Shown piece after piece: positions 41,361 through 49,509 of a stretch of 64,000 nt of DNA. Position 1 is the stretch's first letter. Every line of letters begins with the position of its first letter. Made by a program: the position numbers and the translations under genes. The notes beneath the pieces were generated by a model. The model was not told where the DNA came from, ran no database searches, and saw nothing but the letters and a program-made list of their open reading frames with translations. Source of the stretch: Pseudocitrobacter vendiensis (GTDB lineage: Bacteria > Pseudomonadota > Gammaproteobacteria > Enterobacterales > Enterobacteriaceae); contig NZ_CALSBS010000005.1 in NCBI RefSeq assembly GCF_943590815.1, forward strand, positions 1-64,000. The letters are read 5' to 3'.

Positions 41361-42527
41361 TTACGCTTTATGGTGGAAATAGTCGCTCAGGCGCGAGAAC
41401 ATCCCCCCCTTATTGACACTCTCCAGCGTGACCAGCGGCCAGTGAGCGACAATCTTATCGCGGTCATAAAGTTGAATTTCCCCCACGCGCTGATGCGCGG
41501 CGATAGGTGCTTCCAGCTCTTTGCCGTCCAGCACGTATTTCGCCTTAATGTTGGGAATTTCCTTCTTCGGCAGCGCCAGCCAGAAATCCTGATCGGTGCC
41601 GAGATCAATCGTCTCTTTATCCCCGTACCAGATGCGCTCAGTGCCCACTTTTTTACCGTTTTGCAGCACCTGCACGGTGTCGAAATTCTGTTGTCCCCAG
41701 TGCAGCAATGTGCGCGCCTGCTCTTCACGCCCTTTCGGGCTGTCTGCGCCCATGACCACCGCAATCAGGCGGCGTTTGCCGTCAACCGCAGAGGCGATAA
41801 GGTTAAAGCCTGCGCCGGATGTATGGCCGGTTTTCAGGCCATCAACGTTCATGGTTTTATCCCACAACAGTCCGTTACGGTTCTGCTGCGTGATACCGTT
41901 CCACGTCAGGCTTTTCTCGCTGTACATGTGATAAAAATCAGGCTCGCCATGAATGATCGCGCGTGACAATACGGCGAGATCATAAGCAGAACTGTGCTGC
42001 CCCGGCGCATCCAGGCCATGCACCGTTTCAAAATGGGTATCGCGAAGTTTCAGCGTTTCCACATAGTGATTCATCATGGCGACGAACTGCGGCTGGCCCC
42101 CGGCGATGTAATCCGCCAGCGCGACGCAGGCGTCGTTCCCGGAATCGACAATCAGGCCACGGCTCAGATCGTGCACGCTGACCCGATCACCCTCTTTCAG
42201 GAACATCAGCGACGAGCCATCAAATACCGGATTGCCTTTCGCCCAGGCATCGCGGCCCACGGTGACGATATCGTCCGGCGTAATACGGTGGCTATCGATG
42301 GCGCGATCCACGACGTAACCGGTCATTAGCTTAGTCAGGCTTGCCGGGTTGCGCTGCTGGTGTTCATTTCCGGCAGTCAAAATTTGCCCGGTGGTATAAT
42401 CCATTAATACCCAGGAACCGGCTTTAATTGCCGGTGGCGTGACGGGAGGAACCGCGCTGTCAGTAGCAAAGGCACAAGAAATACTCGAAGCGAGCAAAGA
42501 TACAGCAATAAACAAACGGGCTTTCAA
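41361..42527 (-). CDS. dacD: D-alanyl-D-alanine carboxypeptidase DacD (PBP6b)
   Basis: DacD trims pentapeptides in the periplasm. A signal peptide ends near residue 22 (SCAFA). The active-site SxxK is SLTK, SGN is in VDSGNDAC, and KTG is in LKTGHTSG. There is no ATG at the start. I choose TTG at 42527, with GAGGA 7 bases upstream, giving 388 residues and the E. coli-like N-terminus MKARLFIA; a TTG at 42533 is too near the ribosome-binding site. Confidence 0.94.
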   Translation of the reverse strand: MKARLFIAVSLLASSISCAFATDSAVPPVTPPAIKAGSWVLMDYTTGQILTAGNEHQQRNPASLTKLMTGYVVDRAIDSHRITPDDIVTVGRDAWAKGNPVFDGSSLMFLKEGDRVSVHDLSRGLIVDSGNDACVALADYIAGGQPQFVAMMNHYVETLKLRDTHFETVHGLDAPGQHSSAYDLAVLSRAIIHGEPDFYHMYSEKSLTWNGITQQNRNGLLWDKTMNVDGLKTGHTSGAGFNLIASAVDGKRRLIAVVMGADSPKGREEQARTLLHWGQQNFDTVQVLQNGKKVGTERIWYGDKETIDLGTDQDFWLALPKKEIPNIKAKYVLDGKELEAPIAAHQRVGEIQLYDRDKIVAHWPLVTLESVNKGGMFSRLSDYFHHKA

Positions 42528-42717
42528 CAGCAAATCCTCAGCAATTTCAAAATCGTGGTCCTTTTTACGGAACTTCCCGCTTTCATACAGCCATTAATTG
42601 CAAGAAAATATGACATAACCTGAATCGGCCTCGAAAACCCACCCTTCTGATGGGACTGTAAATCGTTTACCATGGTGTTAATTCGCCCGCTCGCTTATCA
42701 GGGATTACGTTAAGACC

Positions 42718-44142
42718 ATGCAAGAACCTGCCAATACCCCCGGATTCCTCTTCCACGATTACGAAACCTTCGGCACCAGCCCGTCGCTGGATCGCCCGGC
42801 TCAGTTTGCCGCCATTCGTACCGATAACGATTTTACTATCGTCGGAGAGCCCGAGGTCTTTTACTGTAAACCCGCTGATGATTATCTGCCGCAACCGGAA
42901 GCGGTATTGATTACCGGCATTACCCCGCAGGAAGCGCGCGCGAAGGGCGATAACGAAGCTGCGTTCGCTCGCCGCATTCACGATCTTTTCACCGTGCCAA
43001 ATACCTGTGTGGTGGGTTACAACAATGTGCGATTCGATGATGAAGTTACGCGCAATATCTTCTACCGCAACTTCTACGATCCTTACGCCTGGAGCTGGCA
43101 AAACCATAATTCGCGCTGGGATCTGCTGGATGTGATGCGCGCCTGCTATGCCCTGCGCCCGGAAGGGATCAACTGGCCAGAAAATGAAGACGGGTTGCCG
43201 AGCTTCCGTCTTGAACATCTGACCAAAGCGAACGGTATTGAGCACACTAACGCTCACGATGCGATGGCGGATGTTTATGCCACTATCGCCATGGCAAAAC
43301 TGGTCAAAACCCAGCAGCCGAAGCTGTTTGACTATTTATATGCCTATCGCAGCAAGCAAAAACTGACCACGCTGATTGATGTGCCGCAAATGAAACCGCT
43401 GGTGCATGTGTCCGGGATGTTTGGCGCCTGGCGCGGCAATACCAGTTGGATTGCCCCGCTGGCCTGGCATCCGGACAACCGCAATGCGGTGATCATGGTG
43501 GATTTGGCTGGTGATATCTCTTCACTGCTGGATCTGGACACCGATACCCTGCGCGAACGTCTCTACACACCGAAAGCCGACCTTGGAGATGCCTCACCGG
43601 TTCCGGTGAAACTGGTGCATCTGAATAAATGCCCGGTGCTGGCCGTCGCGAATACTCTACGCCCGGAGGATGCCGAACGTCTGGGCATTAATCGCCAGCA
43701 TTGTCTGGATAATCTTAAAGTTCTGCGCGAAAACCCGCAGGTACGTGAAAAAGTGGTGGCGATCTTCGCCGAAGCCGAGCCGTTCGTGCCGTCGCCGAAT
43801 GTCGATGCGCAGCTCTATAATGGCTTCTTCAGCGATGCAGATCGGGCCGCAATGAAAATTGTGCTGGAAACCGAGCCGCGCAACCTGCCCGCGCTGGACC
43901 TTACCTTTGCCGATGCGCGTATTGAGAAATTGTTGTTTAACTACCGGGCGCGCAATTTCCCAGGCTCGCTGGACGAGCAGGAGCAGATGCGCTGGCTGGA
44001 ACATCGCCGCGATATCTTTACGCCGGAGTTTTTACAAGCCTATATGCAGCAACTGGAAGCGCTGTACGCGCAGTATGAAGGGAACAGTGAGAAACTGGCA
44101 CTGCTGAAAGCGCTGTATCAGTACGCGCAGGAAATTGTTTAA
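42718..44142 (+). CDS. sbcB: Exodeoxyribonuclease I SbcB
   Basis: SbcB degrades single-stranded DNA 3' to 5' and takes part in recombination and mismatch repair. The 474-residue protein carries the DEDDh motifs: HDYETFG (Asp14, Glu16), GYNNVRFDDE and HNAHD-like HTNAHDAMAD. SH3-like and C-terminal domains follow. It is divergent from dacD. Confidence 0.97.
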   Translation: MQEPANTPGFLFHDYETFGTSPSLDRPAQFAAIRTDNDFTIVGEPEVFYCKPADDYLPQPEAVLITGITPQEARAKGDNEAAFARRIHDLFTVPNTCVVGYNNVRFDDEVTRNIFYRNFYDPYAWSWQNHNSRWDLLDVMRACYALRPEGINWPENEDGLPSFRLEHLTKANGIEHTNAHDAMADVYATIAMAKLVKTQQPKLFDYLYAYRSKQKLTTLIDVPQMKPLVHVSGMFGAWRGNTSWIAPLAWHPDNRNAVIMVDLAGDISSLLDLDTDTLRERLYTPKADLGDASPVPVKLVHLNKCPVLAVANTLRPEDAERLGINRQHCLDNLKVLRENPQVREKVVAIFAEAEPFVPSPNVDAQLYNGFFSDADRAAMKIVLETEPRNLPALDLTFADARIEKLLFNYRARNFPGSLDEQEQMRWLEHRRDIFTPEFLQAYMQQLEALYAQYEGNSEKLALLKALYQYAQEIV

Positions 44143-44184
44143 CGCTCGCCGCACTGTTAATAGACGGTTAGTGTTTTGCCTTTA

Positions 44185-44215
44185 AGCCCGCACGCGACTC
44201 GTGACGGGCTCTTTT
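44185..44215 (+). terminator. Terminator of sbcB
   Basis: AGCCCGCACG pairs with CGTGACGGGCT (one bulge), followed by CTTTTCC. It separates sbcB from the ynb-like operon. Confidence 0.65.
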
Positions 44216-44308
44216 CCGAATTTGCCTCTTCCGAATAAAAAGCGTTTCCTCCATGCGGATGTGTAGGCGCATCATACCCGGGTCGAAAATTATTCACGGA
44301 ATAGAATA
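44216..44308 (+). promoter_or_regulatory. Probable promoter/leader of the ynb-like operon
   Basis: The 93 bases between the sbcB terminator and ynbA should hold the operon promoter. I could not pick a convincing sigma70 or sigmaE pair. GGAA in TTCACGGAATAGAATA is the likely ribosome-binding site for ynbA. Confidence 0.4.
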
Positions 44309-44914
44309 ATGACCCTCTACCAGATAAAACCCGCCTTTCAGCGCCTATTGCGTCCGATGATGTTTTGGCTGCATAAACATCACATTACGCCTAATCACAT
44401 CACACTCTCTGCGTTGGCACTCTCGTTTATCACAGGCGGCATACTGGCCATCTTCCCTGACCCGGGTTTATTTGTGCTTCTGCCCGTCGTGCTGTTCATT
44501 CGTATGGCGCTCAATGCTCTGGATGGCATGCTTGCCCGTGAGTGCAATCAGAAAACATCCCTCGGGGCTATTTTGAATGAAACAGGGGATGTGCTTTCCG
44601 ATGTTGCACTCTACTTACCCTTCATGCTTCTCCCCGACAGTAACGCCATTCTTATTCTATTCATGCTGTTTTGCGCGCTGATGACAGAGTTCTGTGGGGT
44701 ATTGGCACAAACACTCACCGGTAATCGCAGTTATACCGGGCCGTTTGGCAAGAGTGACAGAGCACTGGTATTCGGCGCGTGGGGGCTTGCATTGACATTC
44801 TGGCCCTCGTTAGTGCAATGGAATAACGCATTATGGGGCATGGCGACGCTACTGTTGCTCTGGACAGTGGTGAATCGTTGCCGCAGTGCGATATGCCAGG
44901 GAGAGACGACATAA
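44309..44914 (+). CDS. ynbA: YnbA-like CDP-alcohol phosphatidyltransferase family protein
   Basis: This is a 201-residue membrane protein with about five or six hydrophobic helices. Enzymes of this family (PgsA, PssA types) join CDP-diacylglycerol to an alcohol. The signature region runs from residue 69 to 94: Asn69, Asp72-Gly73, Ala76-Arg77, Gly86, Asn90, Asp94. Two of the four canonical aspartates are asparagine. I recall the same change in E. coli YnbA, so it is a subfamily feature. Its stop overlaps the next ATG by one base. No substrate is known to me. Confidence 0.85.
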   Translation: MTLYQIKPAFQRLLRPMMFWLHKHHITPNHITLSALALSFITGGILAIFPDPGLFVLLPVVLFIRMALNALDGMLARECNQKTSLGAILNETGDVLSDVALYLPFMLLPDSNAILILFMLFCALMTEFCGVLAQTLTGNRSYTGPFGKSDRALVFGAWGLALTFWPSLVQWNNALWGMATLLLLWTVVNRCRSAICQGETT

Positions 44915-45828
44915 TGTTGCTTGAGAAATCGCTGGCGGCTATCTATTTACTCTTATTGCTCGCCACGCTAATCAATGGATTACTGGTGCTGCTACGTCCG
45001 GGGAAAAACTGGCGAGAACTCACGCTACGTATACGTACCTGGTGGATCATCATCATCCTGTTCTCACTGGCCCTGCTCAGCCCTCACTGGCTGGCACTTA
45101 CTTTCTTCGCCCTGGTCAGTTTTGTCGCGCTGAAAGAATTTCTGACCCTGGCGCCATTGCGTCAATCCGATCGCATGCCATTGTTATGGATGTTTATTGC
45201 TATTCCCCTTAACTACTGGCTGATTGGTATCGGCTGGTACGGCATGTTTACGATTTTTATTCCCGTGTATGTTTTTCTGTTCTTACCGACACGAATGGTG
45301 ATTGCTGGTGACACTCACAACTTTTTACGAACAGCATCTCAGTTGCACTGGGGTCTGATGACGACGGTTTTTGCCTTCAGTCACGTCGCCTTTTTGCTCA
45401 TTTTACCGTCAGACAATCAATCCACTGGCGCATTGTTGGTCCTTTTTTTGGTCGGTCTGACAGAGCTAAACGACATAGCGCAATATCTATGGGGCAAATC
45501 GCTGGGTCATATCAAAGTGACGCCTAAAGTCAGCCCTAATAAAACGTTGGCCGGCCTTTTGGGTGGGGTTGCAACCACCGCGCTCGTCGCAACAGTATTG
45601 GGGCCGGTACTCACACCGCTATCCTCGCCAATGGCATTAGCCGCTGGGACGATCATCGGCATAACGGGTTTCTGTGGCGATGTTGTGATGTCAGCCATTA
45701 AACGTGACATCGGTGTGAAAGACAGCGGAACCCTCTTACCCGGCCATGGAGGCATCCTCGATCGTCTGGATTCACTGCTCTTTACTGCACCGGTCTTCTT
45801 CCATTTCATTCGTTACTATTATTACTAA
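44914..45828 (+). CDS. ynbB: YnbB-like CDP-diglyceride synthase
   Basis: This is a CdsA-family membrane enzyme expected to make CDP-diacylglycerol from CTP and phosphatidic acid. The 304-residue protein has about eight hydrophobic helices. The family signature is in the C-terminal part: SAIKRDIGVKDSG then LPGHGGILDRLDS. I start it at the ATG overlapping the ynbA stop; the open frame 81 bases upstream lies inside ynbA. The normal CdsA is elsewhere in enterobacteria, so this is a second, specialised copy. Confidence 0.88.
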   Translation: MLLEKSLAAIYLLLLLATLINGLLVLLRPGKNWRELTLRIRTWWIIIILFSLALLSPHWLALTFFALVSFVALKEFLTLAPLRQSDRMPLLWMFIAIPLNYWLIGIGWYGMFTIFIPVYVFLFLPTRMVIAGDTHNFLRTASQLHWGLMTTVFAFSHVAFLLILPSDNQSTGALLVLFLVGLTELNDIAQYLWGKSLGHIKVTPKVSPNKTLAGLLGGVATTALVATVLGPVLTPLSSPMALAAGTIIGITGFCGDVVMSAIKRDIGVKDSGTLLPGHGGILDRLDSLLFTAPVFFHFIRYYYY

Positions 45829-45831
45829 TCT

Positions 45832-46473
45832 ATGCAGAAACGTATTCTTCGCTCGCTTTTCTCGCTTTGCATTGTCTGGCCCGTAATGTGGCTATGGTTA
45901 GGGCTACGAATCAGGCACCGTGAAAAACTGCCCAAACATGGCCCGTCGATTGTCGTGGCGAATCATAATAGCCATATGGATGTATTTGCACTGTTGTCTC
46001 TCTTTCCACTGCGTCAGCAGGCCAGCGTTCACCCCGTTGCGGCGGCGGATTACTTCCTGCGAAACAAGGTAATGGCGTGGTTTTCGCTAAACATCCTCAA
46101 CATTATTCCCGTCTCACGCAAAGGGGGCGACAACAACCCACTGGCGTTATGTGAACAAGCGCTGCGAGAAGGCAAAACGGTCATTCTGTTTCCTGAAGGT
46201 ACACGTGGCGACCCAGGCATTCTGTCGCCTCTCAAATCAGGCGTTTGGCACTTGAGTCAGGCGGTGCCGGAAGTGCCCATCGTCCCCATCTGGCTTCGCG
46301 GAACGGACCAGGCGATGGCGAAAGGAAGCGTTATCCCCCTGCCTTTATTTATCGATGTCACTGTCGGGGATGCGTTGTATTTCAATCAGGATAAACAGCT
46401 ATCTATGAGCATGCTAAAGGAACAACTGCAGGCTCTTGAGCAACAAACAACAGGGAATCATCCTCATGATTAA
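45832..46473 (+). CDS. PlsC-type 1-acyl-glycerol-3-phosphate acyltransferase
   Basis: This 213-residue protein has an N-terminal membrane helix (about 8-25) and the two acyltransferase motifs: NHNSHMD (HX4D, about 44-50) and FPEGTRGD (about 122-129). PlsC-type enzymes make phosphatidic acid from lysophosphatidic acid. It sits between ynbB and ynbC; I recall no equivalent gene in the E. coli K-12 ynbABCD cluster. It starts 3 bases after ynbB and overlaps ynbC by 8 bases, so it is a true operon member. The exact acyl acceptor is not known. Confidence 0.87.
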   Translation: MQKRILRSLFSLCIVWPVMWLWLGLRIRHREKLPKHGPSIVVANHNSHMDVFALLSLFPLRQQASVHPVAAADYFLRNKVMAWFSLNILNIIPVSRKGGDNNPLALCEQALREGKTVILFPEGTRGDPGILSPLKSGVWHLSQAVPEVPIVPIWLRGTDQAMAKGSVIPLPLFIDVTVGDALYFNQDKQLSMSMLKEQLQALEQQTTGNHPHD

Positions 46474-48226
46474 TACACGGACACCTGAAGAGCGACAATT
46501 TCTTACCAGCGATAATGTTGAGCTGTTTTATCGCTACTGGCCCGCAACCGCGGGCGGGACGGCGCGAAAAGTGATTGTGTTATTTCACCGTGGTCACGAG
46601 CATTCAGGTCGCCTGCAGCACATCGTCGATGAACTTGCCATGCCAGACACGACGTTTTACGCCTGGGACGCCAGAGGACATGGTCGCTCTCCTGGCCTTC
46701 GAGGCTTCAGTCCCTCACTGGCTCGTTCGGTGCTGGATGTCGACGAGTTTGTCCGCTTCACTGCGCGTGATAGCGGGGTTCCGTTGGAGGACATCGTTGT
46801 GGTGGCACAAAGCGTTGGTGCGGTGCTGGCAGCAACCTGGGCGCATGATTATGCGCCCAGGTTGCGCGGGCTGGTTCTGGCTTCCCCCGCGTTTAAGGTT
46901 AAACTTTACGTACCTTTTGCCCGTCCCGGGCTGGCGTTGCTGCATCGATTACGTGGCCTCTTTTTCGTGAACTCTTATGTGAAAGGTAAATATCTGACTC
47001 ATGATCCTGACCGGGTGGTGAGCTTCAACCAGGATCCGCTGATTACCCGTCCGATTGCTGTGAATATTCTGCTCGATCTCTATAAAACGGCGGAGCGCGT
47101 GGTCAGTGATGCCAGCGCAATTACTCTGCCTGTTCAGATGTTGGTCTCGGGGGAAGATTACGTCGTGCATCGCCAGCCGCAGCTTGATTTCTACCATAAT
47201 CTACGTAATCAAAATAAAGAGCTGCACGTTCTGCCAGGTTTTTATCACGATACACTTGGCGAAAAAGATCGCTATCTGGCATTTGATAAAATGCGTGAAT
47301 TCATTGACAGGCTTTATACCAATCCACCACAGCATTTTGACTACAGTTCAGAAGACCAGCGGAGCCCGGGTGCCGACAACTGGCGCATGTTAAGCGGAGG
47401 GCCTGAGCCTTATTCATTGGATGACTTCGTCTATCGCGGCTTACGTTATGGCATGAAAATACTGGGCACGCAGTCCAGTGGCGTACGCCTTGGTTTTGAG
47501 ACTGGCTTTGATTCCGGCAGTACACTCGACTATGTCTATCGTAATCAGCCACAGGGAAGCAGCATATTAGGGCGCATGATTGATAAGAACTACCTCGACA
47601 GTGTGGGCTGGAAAGGTATTCGCCAGCGCAAAATTCATCTTCAGAGGCTTATAAGGCAAGCGGTCGAACAGCTAACAGCAGAAAACAGGCCAGTGCGCGT
47701 GGTCGATATTGCTGCCGGACATGGACGCTATGTGCTCGATGCGCTGGAAGACAATGCTGCGGCAACGGACATCCTCTTGCGCGATTTCAGTGAATTAAAT
47801 GTGGCAAAAGGTCAGGAGATGATCGCAGGTCGCGGTATGGCTGGTCGCGCACGATTCGAAAAAGGTGACGCGTTTAATCGCCAGGATTTAGCCGCCCTCA
47901 CCCCGCGCCCAACACTCGGAATTGTCTCTGGGCTGTACGAACTTTTTCCGGAAAACGAGATGGTACGTCGCTCGCTTGCGGGAATGGCTGACGCCATTGA
48001 GCCTGGCGGAATTTTGATCTATACCGGGCAGCCCTGGCATCCGCAATTAAAAACAATTGCCTGGTCCCTCACCAGTCATAAAGATGGCAAAGCGTGGGTT
48101 ATGCGTGTTCGAACCCAGGGGGAGATGGACGCCCTCGTCCGCGAGGCTGGTTTCGATAAGTGTGCACAGCTTATTGATGAATGGGGTATTTTCACGGTTT
48201 CACTGGCTGTGCGCCGCGCCTCATGA
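46466..48226 (+). CDS. ynbC: YnbC-like alpha/beta hydrolase-methyltransferase fusion
   Basis: The 586-residue protein joins two enzymes. Residues 15-285 are a serine hydrolase of the monoacylglycerol-lipase type, with the nucleophile Ser116 in AQSVGA, WDARGHGRSPG before it and the likely catalytic His in the PGFYHDTLGE segment. Residues about 330-586 hold a SAM-dependent methyltransferase-like domain with VVDIAAGHGRY near 412-422. I chose the ATG at 46466; the open frame reaches 30 bases further up. It matches YnbC in type and size. A role in cutting and methylating a lipid is inferred. Confidence 0.82.
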   Translation: MINTRTPEERQFLTSDNVELFYRYWPATAGGTARKVIVLFHRGHEHSGRLQHIVDELAMPDTTFYAWDARGHGRSPGLRGFSPSLARSVLDVDEFVRFTARDSGVPLEDIVVVAQSVGAVLAATWAHDYAPRLRGLVLASPAFKVKLYVPFARPGLALLHRLRGLFFVNSYVKGKYLTHDPDRVVSFNQDPLITRPIAVNILLDLYKTAERVVSDASAITLPVQMLVSGEDYVVHRQPQLDFYHNLRNQNKELHVLPGFYHDTLGEKDRYLAFDKMREFIDRLYTNPPQHFDYSSEDQRSPGADNWRMLSGGPEPYSLDDFVYRGLRYGMKILGTQSSGVRLGFETGFDSGSTLDYVYRNQPQGSSILGRMIDKNYLDSVGWKGIRQRKIHLQRLIRQAVEQLTAENRPVRVVDIAAGHGRYVLDALEDNAAATDILLRDFSELNVAKGQEMIAGRGMAGRARFEKGDAFNRQDLAALTPRPTLGIVSGLYELFPENEMVRRSLAGMADAIEPGGILIYTGQPWHPQLKTIAWSLTSHKDGKAWVMRVRTQGEMDALVREAGFDKCAQLIDEWGIFTVSLAVRRAS

Positions 48227-49509
48227 CCACCCGACTCACCCTCTTCAGGCAAGGAGTGGGCTGGCTAATAGTGCTGGCCCCCTTTTTTTTCTTAACCTAT
48301 GGGCAGGTGAACCAGTTCACTGCCGGACGCAGCGACGTCGGGAGTGTCGTCTTTTGCTGGGAACAGAATATTCCTTTCTTGCCACTGACCATCCTGCCTT
48401 ACTGGAGCCTCGATCTCCTGTACGGTCTATCATTGTTTGTTTGCACGTCACGCCATGAACAGCGCCGGCTGGTTTGCCAGTTGTTACTGGCTTCGCTGAT
48501 AGCCTGCGCAGGTTTCCTGTTGTTTCCTTTACAGTTTACTTTTACCCGGCCAGATGTAACCGGCTTTACAGGTTGGTTATTTGCACAGCTTGAACACGTC
48601 GACTTGCCTTATAACCAATCCCCTTCTTTGCACATTATTCTCAGCTGGCTGCTATGGCGTCATTTCTCTCGGCATTTACCTGATCGATGGCAATCGTTAA
48701 ATACCGGCTGGTTTTTTCTGATTGCCATTTCGGTTCTGACAACCTGGCAACATCACTTTATTGATGTTCTCACGGGATTCGCTGTGGGGTTATTCATCGA
48801 CTGGCTTATCCCTGAGAAGGGTAACTGGCATGGGCAATTAGCGACAGAGAAAAAGAGGCAACTAAGCTTGCGCTATCTTAGCGCCATGCTGGTTGCACTT
48901 TGCGCGACCCTCATCACGCCCTGGTTTTGGTGGCCCACATTAGCCTTATTTATCGTAACCCTGGCTTACGGCGTAGCGGGTGTGAATGCGCTACAGAAAG
49001 ATGAAAAAGGAAGAATTGCTCCAGCTGCGTGGTGGTTATTACTGCCATGGCGCGCAGGAATGTGGCTATCCATGCGTTTATACGCGCGAATTTTACCCCC
49101 GATTAGCCCGGTCAGGGAGGGAGTCTCCATTTCCATCTATCCGCGTACATTACCCGTTCAACAGGCCGTACTCGATCTCACCAGCGAATTCCCACGCTCT
49201 CGTTCAACGGGTGGCAAAACTTACTGCTGTGTACCGATGTTAGATTTGGTTATTCCGGACATCACTCTACTACACCGTGCAGTAACGGAACTGGAACAAC
49301 TGCGCGCAAACCATGGCAGCGTGCTGGTACATTGCGCGCTGGGGTTATCACGTAGCGCACTGGTCACCGCAGCCTGGTTGATTTACCGAAATCCACAACT
49401 TGAACCTTCGGCTGCCATAGCAATGATTCAACAGGCCAGACCGGAAGTTGTATTTACACCCGCATCCAGAGAACTCTTGCAAAGATGGAAAACAGAGAAA
49501 ATCAATTAA
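48223..49509 (+). CDS. ynbD: YnbD-like PAP2-like/dual-specificity phosphatase fusion
   Basis: The 428-residue protein has an N-terminal membrane part (several helices, about 1-195) with PAP2-like motifs SPSLH (133-137) and QHHFID (176-181), closest in pattern to the PAP2_3/IPC-synthase type. The C-terminal cytosolic domain is a dual-specificity phosphatase with HCALGLSRS; the CX5R residues are Cys371 and Arg377. The ATG overlaps the ynbC stop as ATGA. Size and layout match E. coli YnbD (about 430). Lipid phosphate is the likely substrate; protein phosphotyrosine is an alternative. Confidence 0.83.
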   Translation: MTTRLTLFRQGVGWLIVLAPFFFLTYGQVNQFTAGRSDVGSVVFCWEQNIPFLPLTILPYWSLDLLYGLSLFVCTSRHEQRRLVCQLLLASLIACAGFLLFPLQFTFTRPDVTGFTGWLFAQLEHVDLPYNQSPSLHIILSWLLWRHFSRHLPDRWQSLNTGWFFLIAISVLTTWQHHFIDVLTGFAVGLFIDWLIPEKGNWHGQLATEKKRQLSLRYLSAMLVALCATLITPWFWWPTLALFIVTLAYGVAGVNALQKDEKGRIAPAAWWLLLPWRAGMWLSMRLYARILPPISPVREGVSISIYPRTLPVQQAVLDLTSEFPRSRSTGGKTYCCVPMLDLVIPDITLLHRAVTELEQLRANHGSVLVHCALGLSRSALVTAAWLIYRNPQLEPSAAIAMIQQARPEVVFTPASRELLQRWKTEKIN

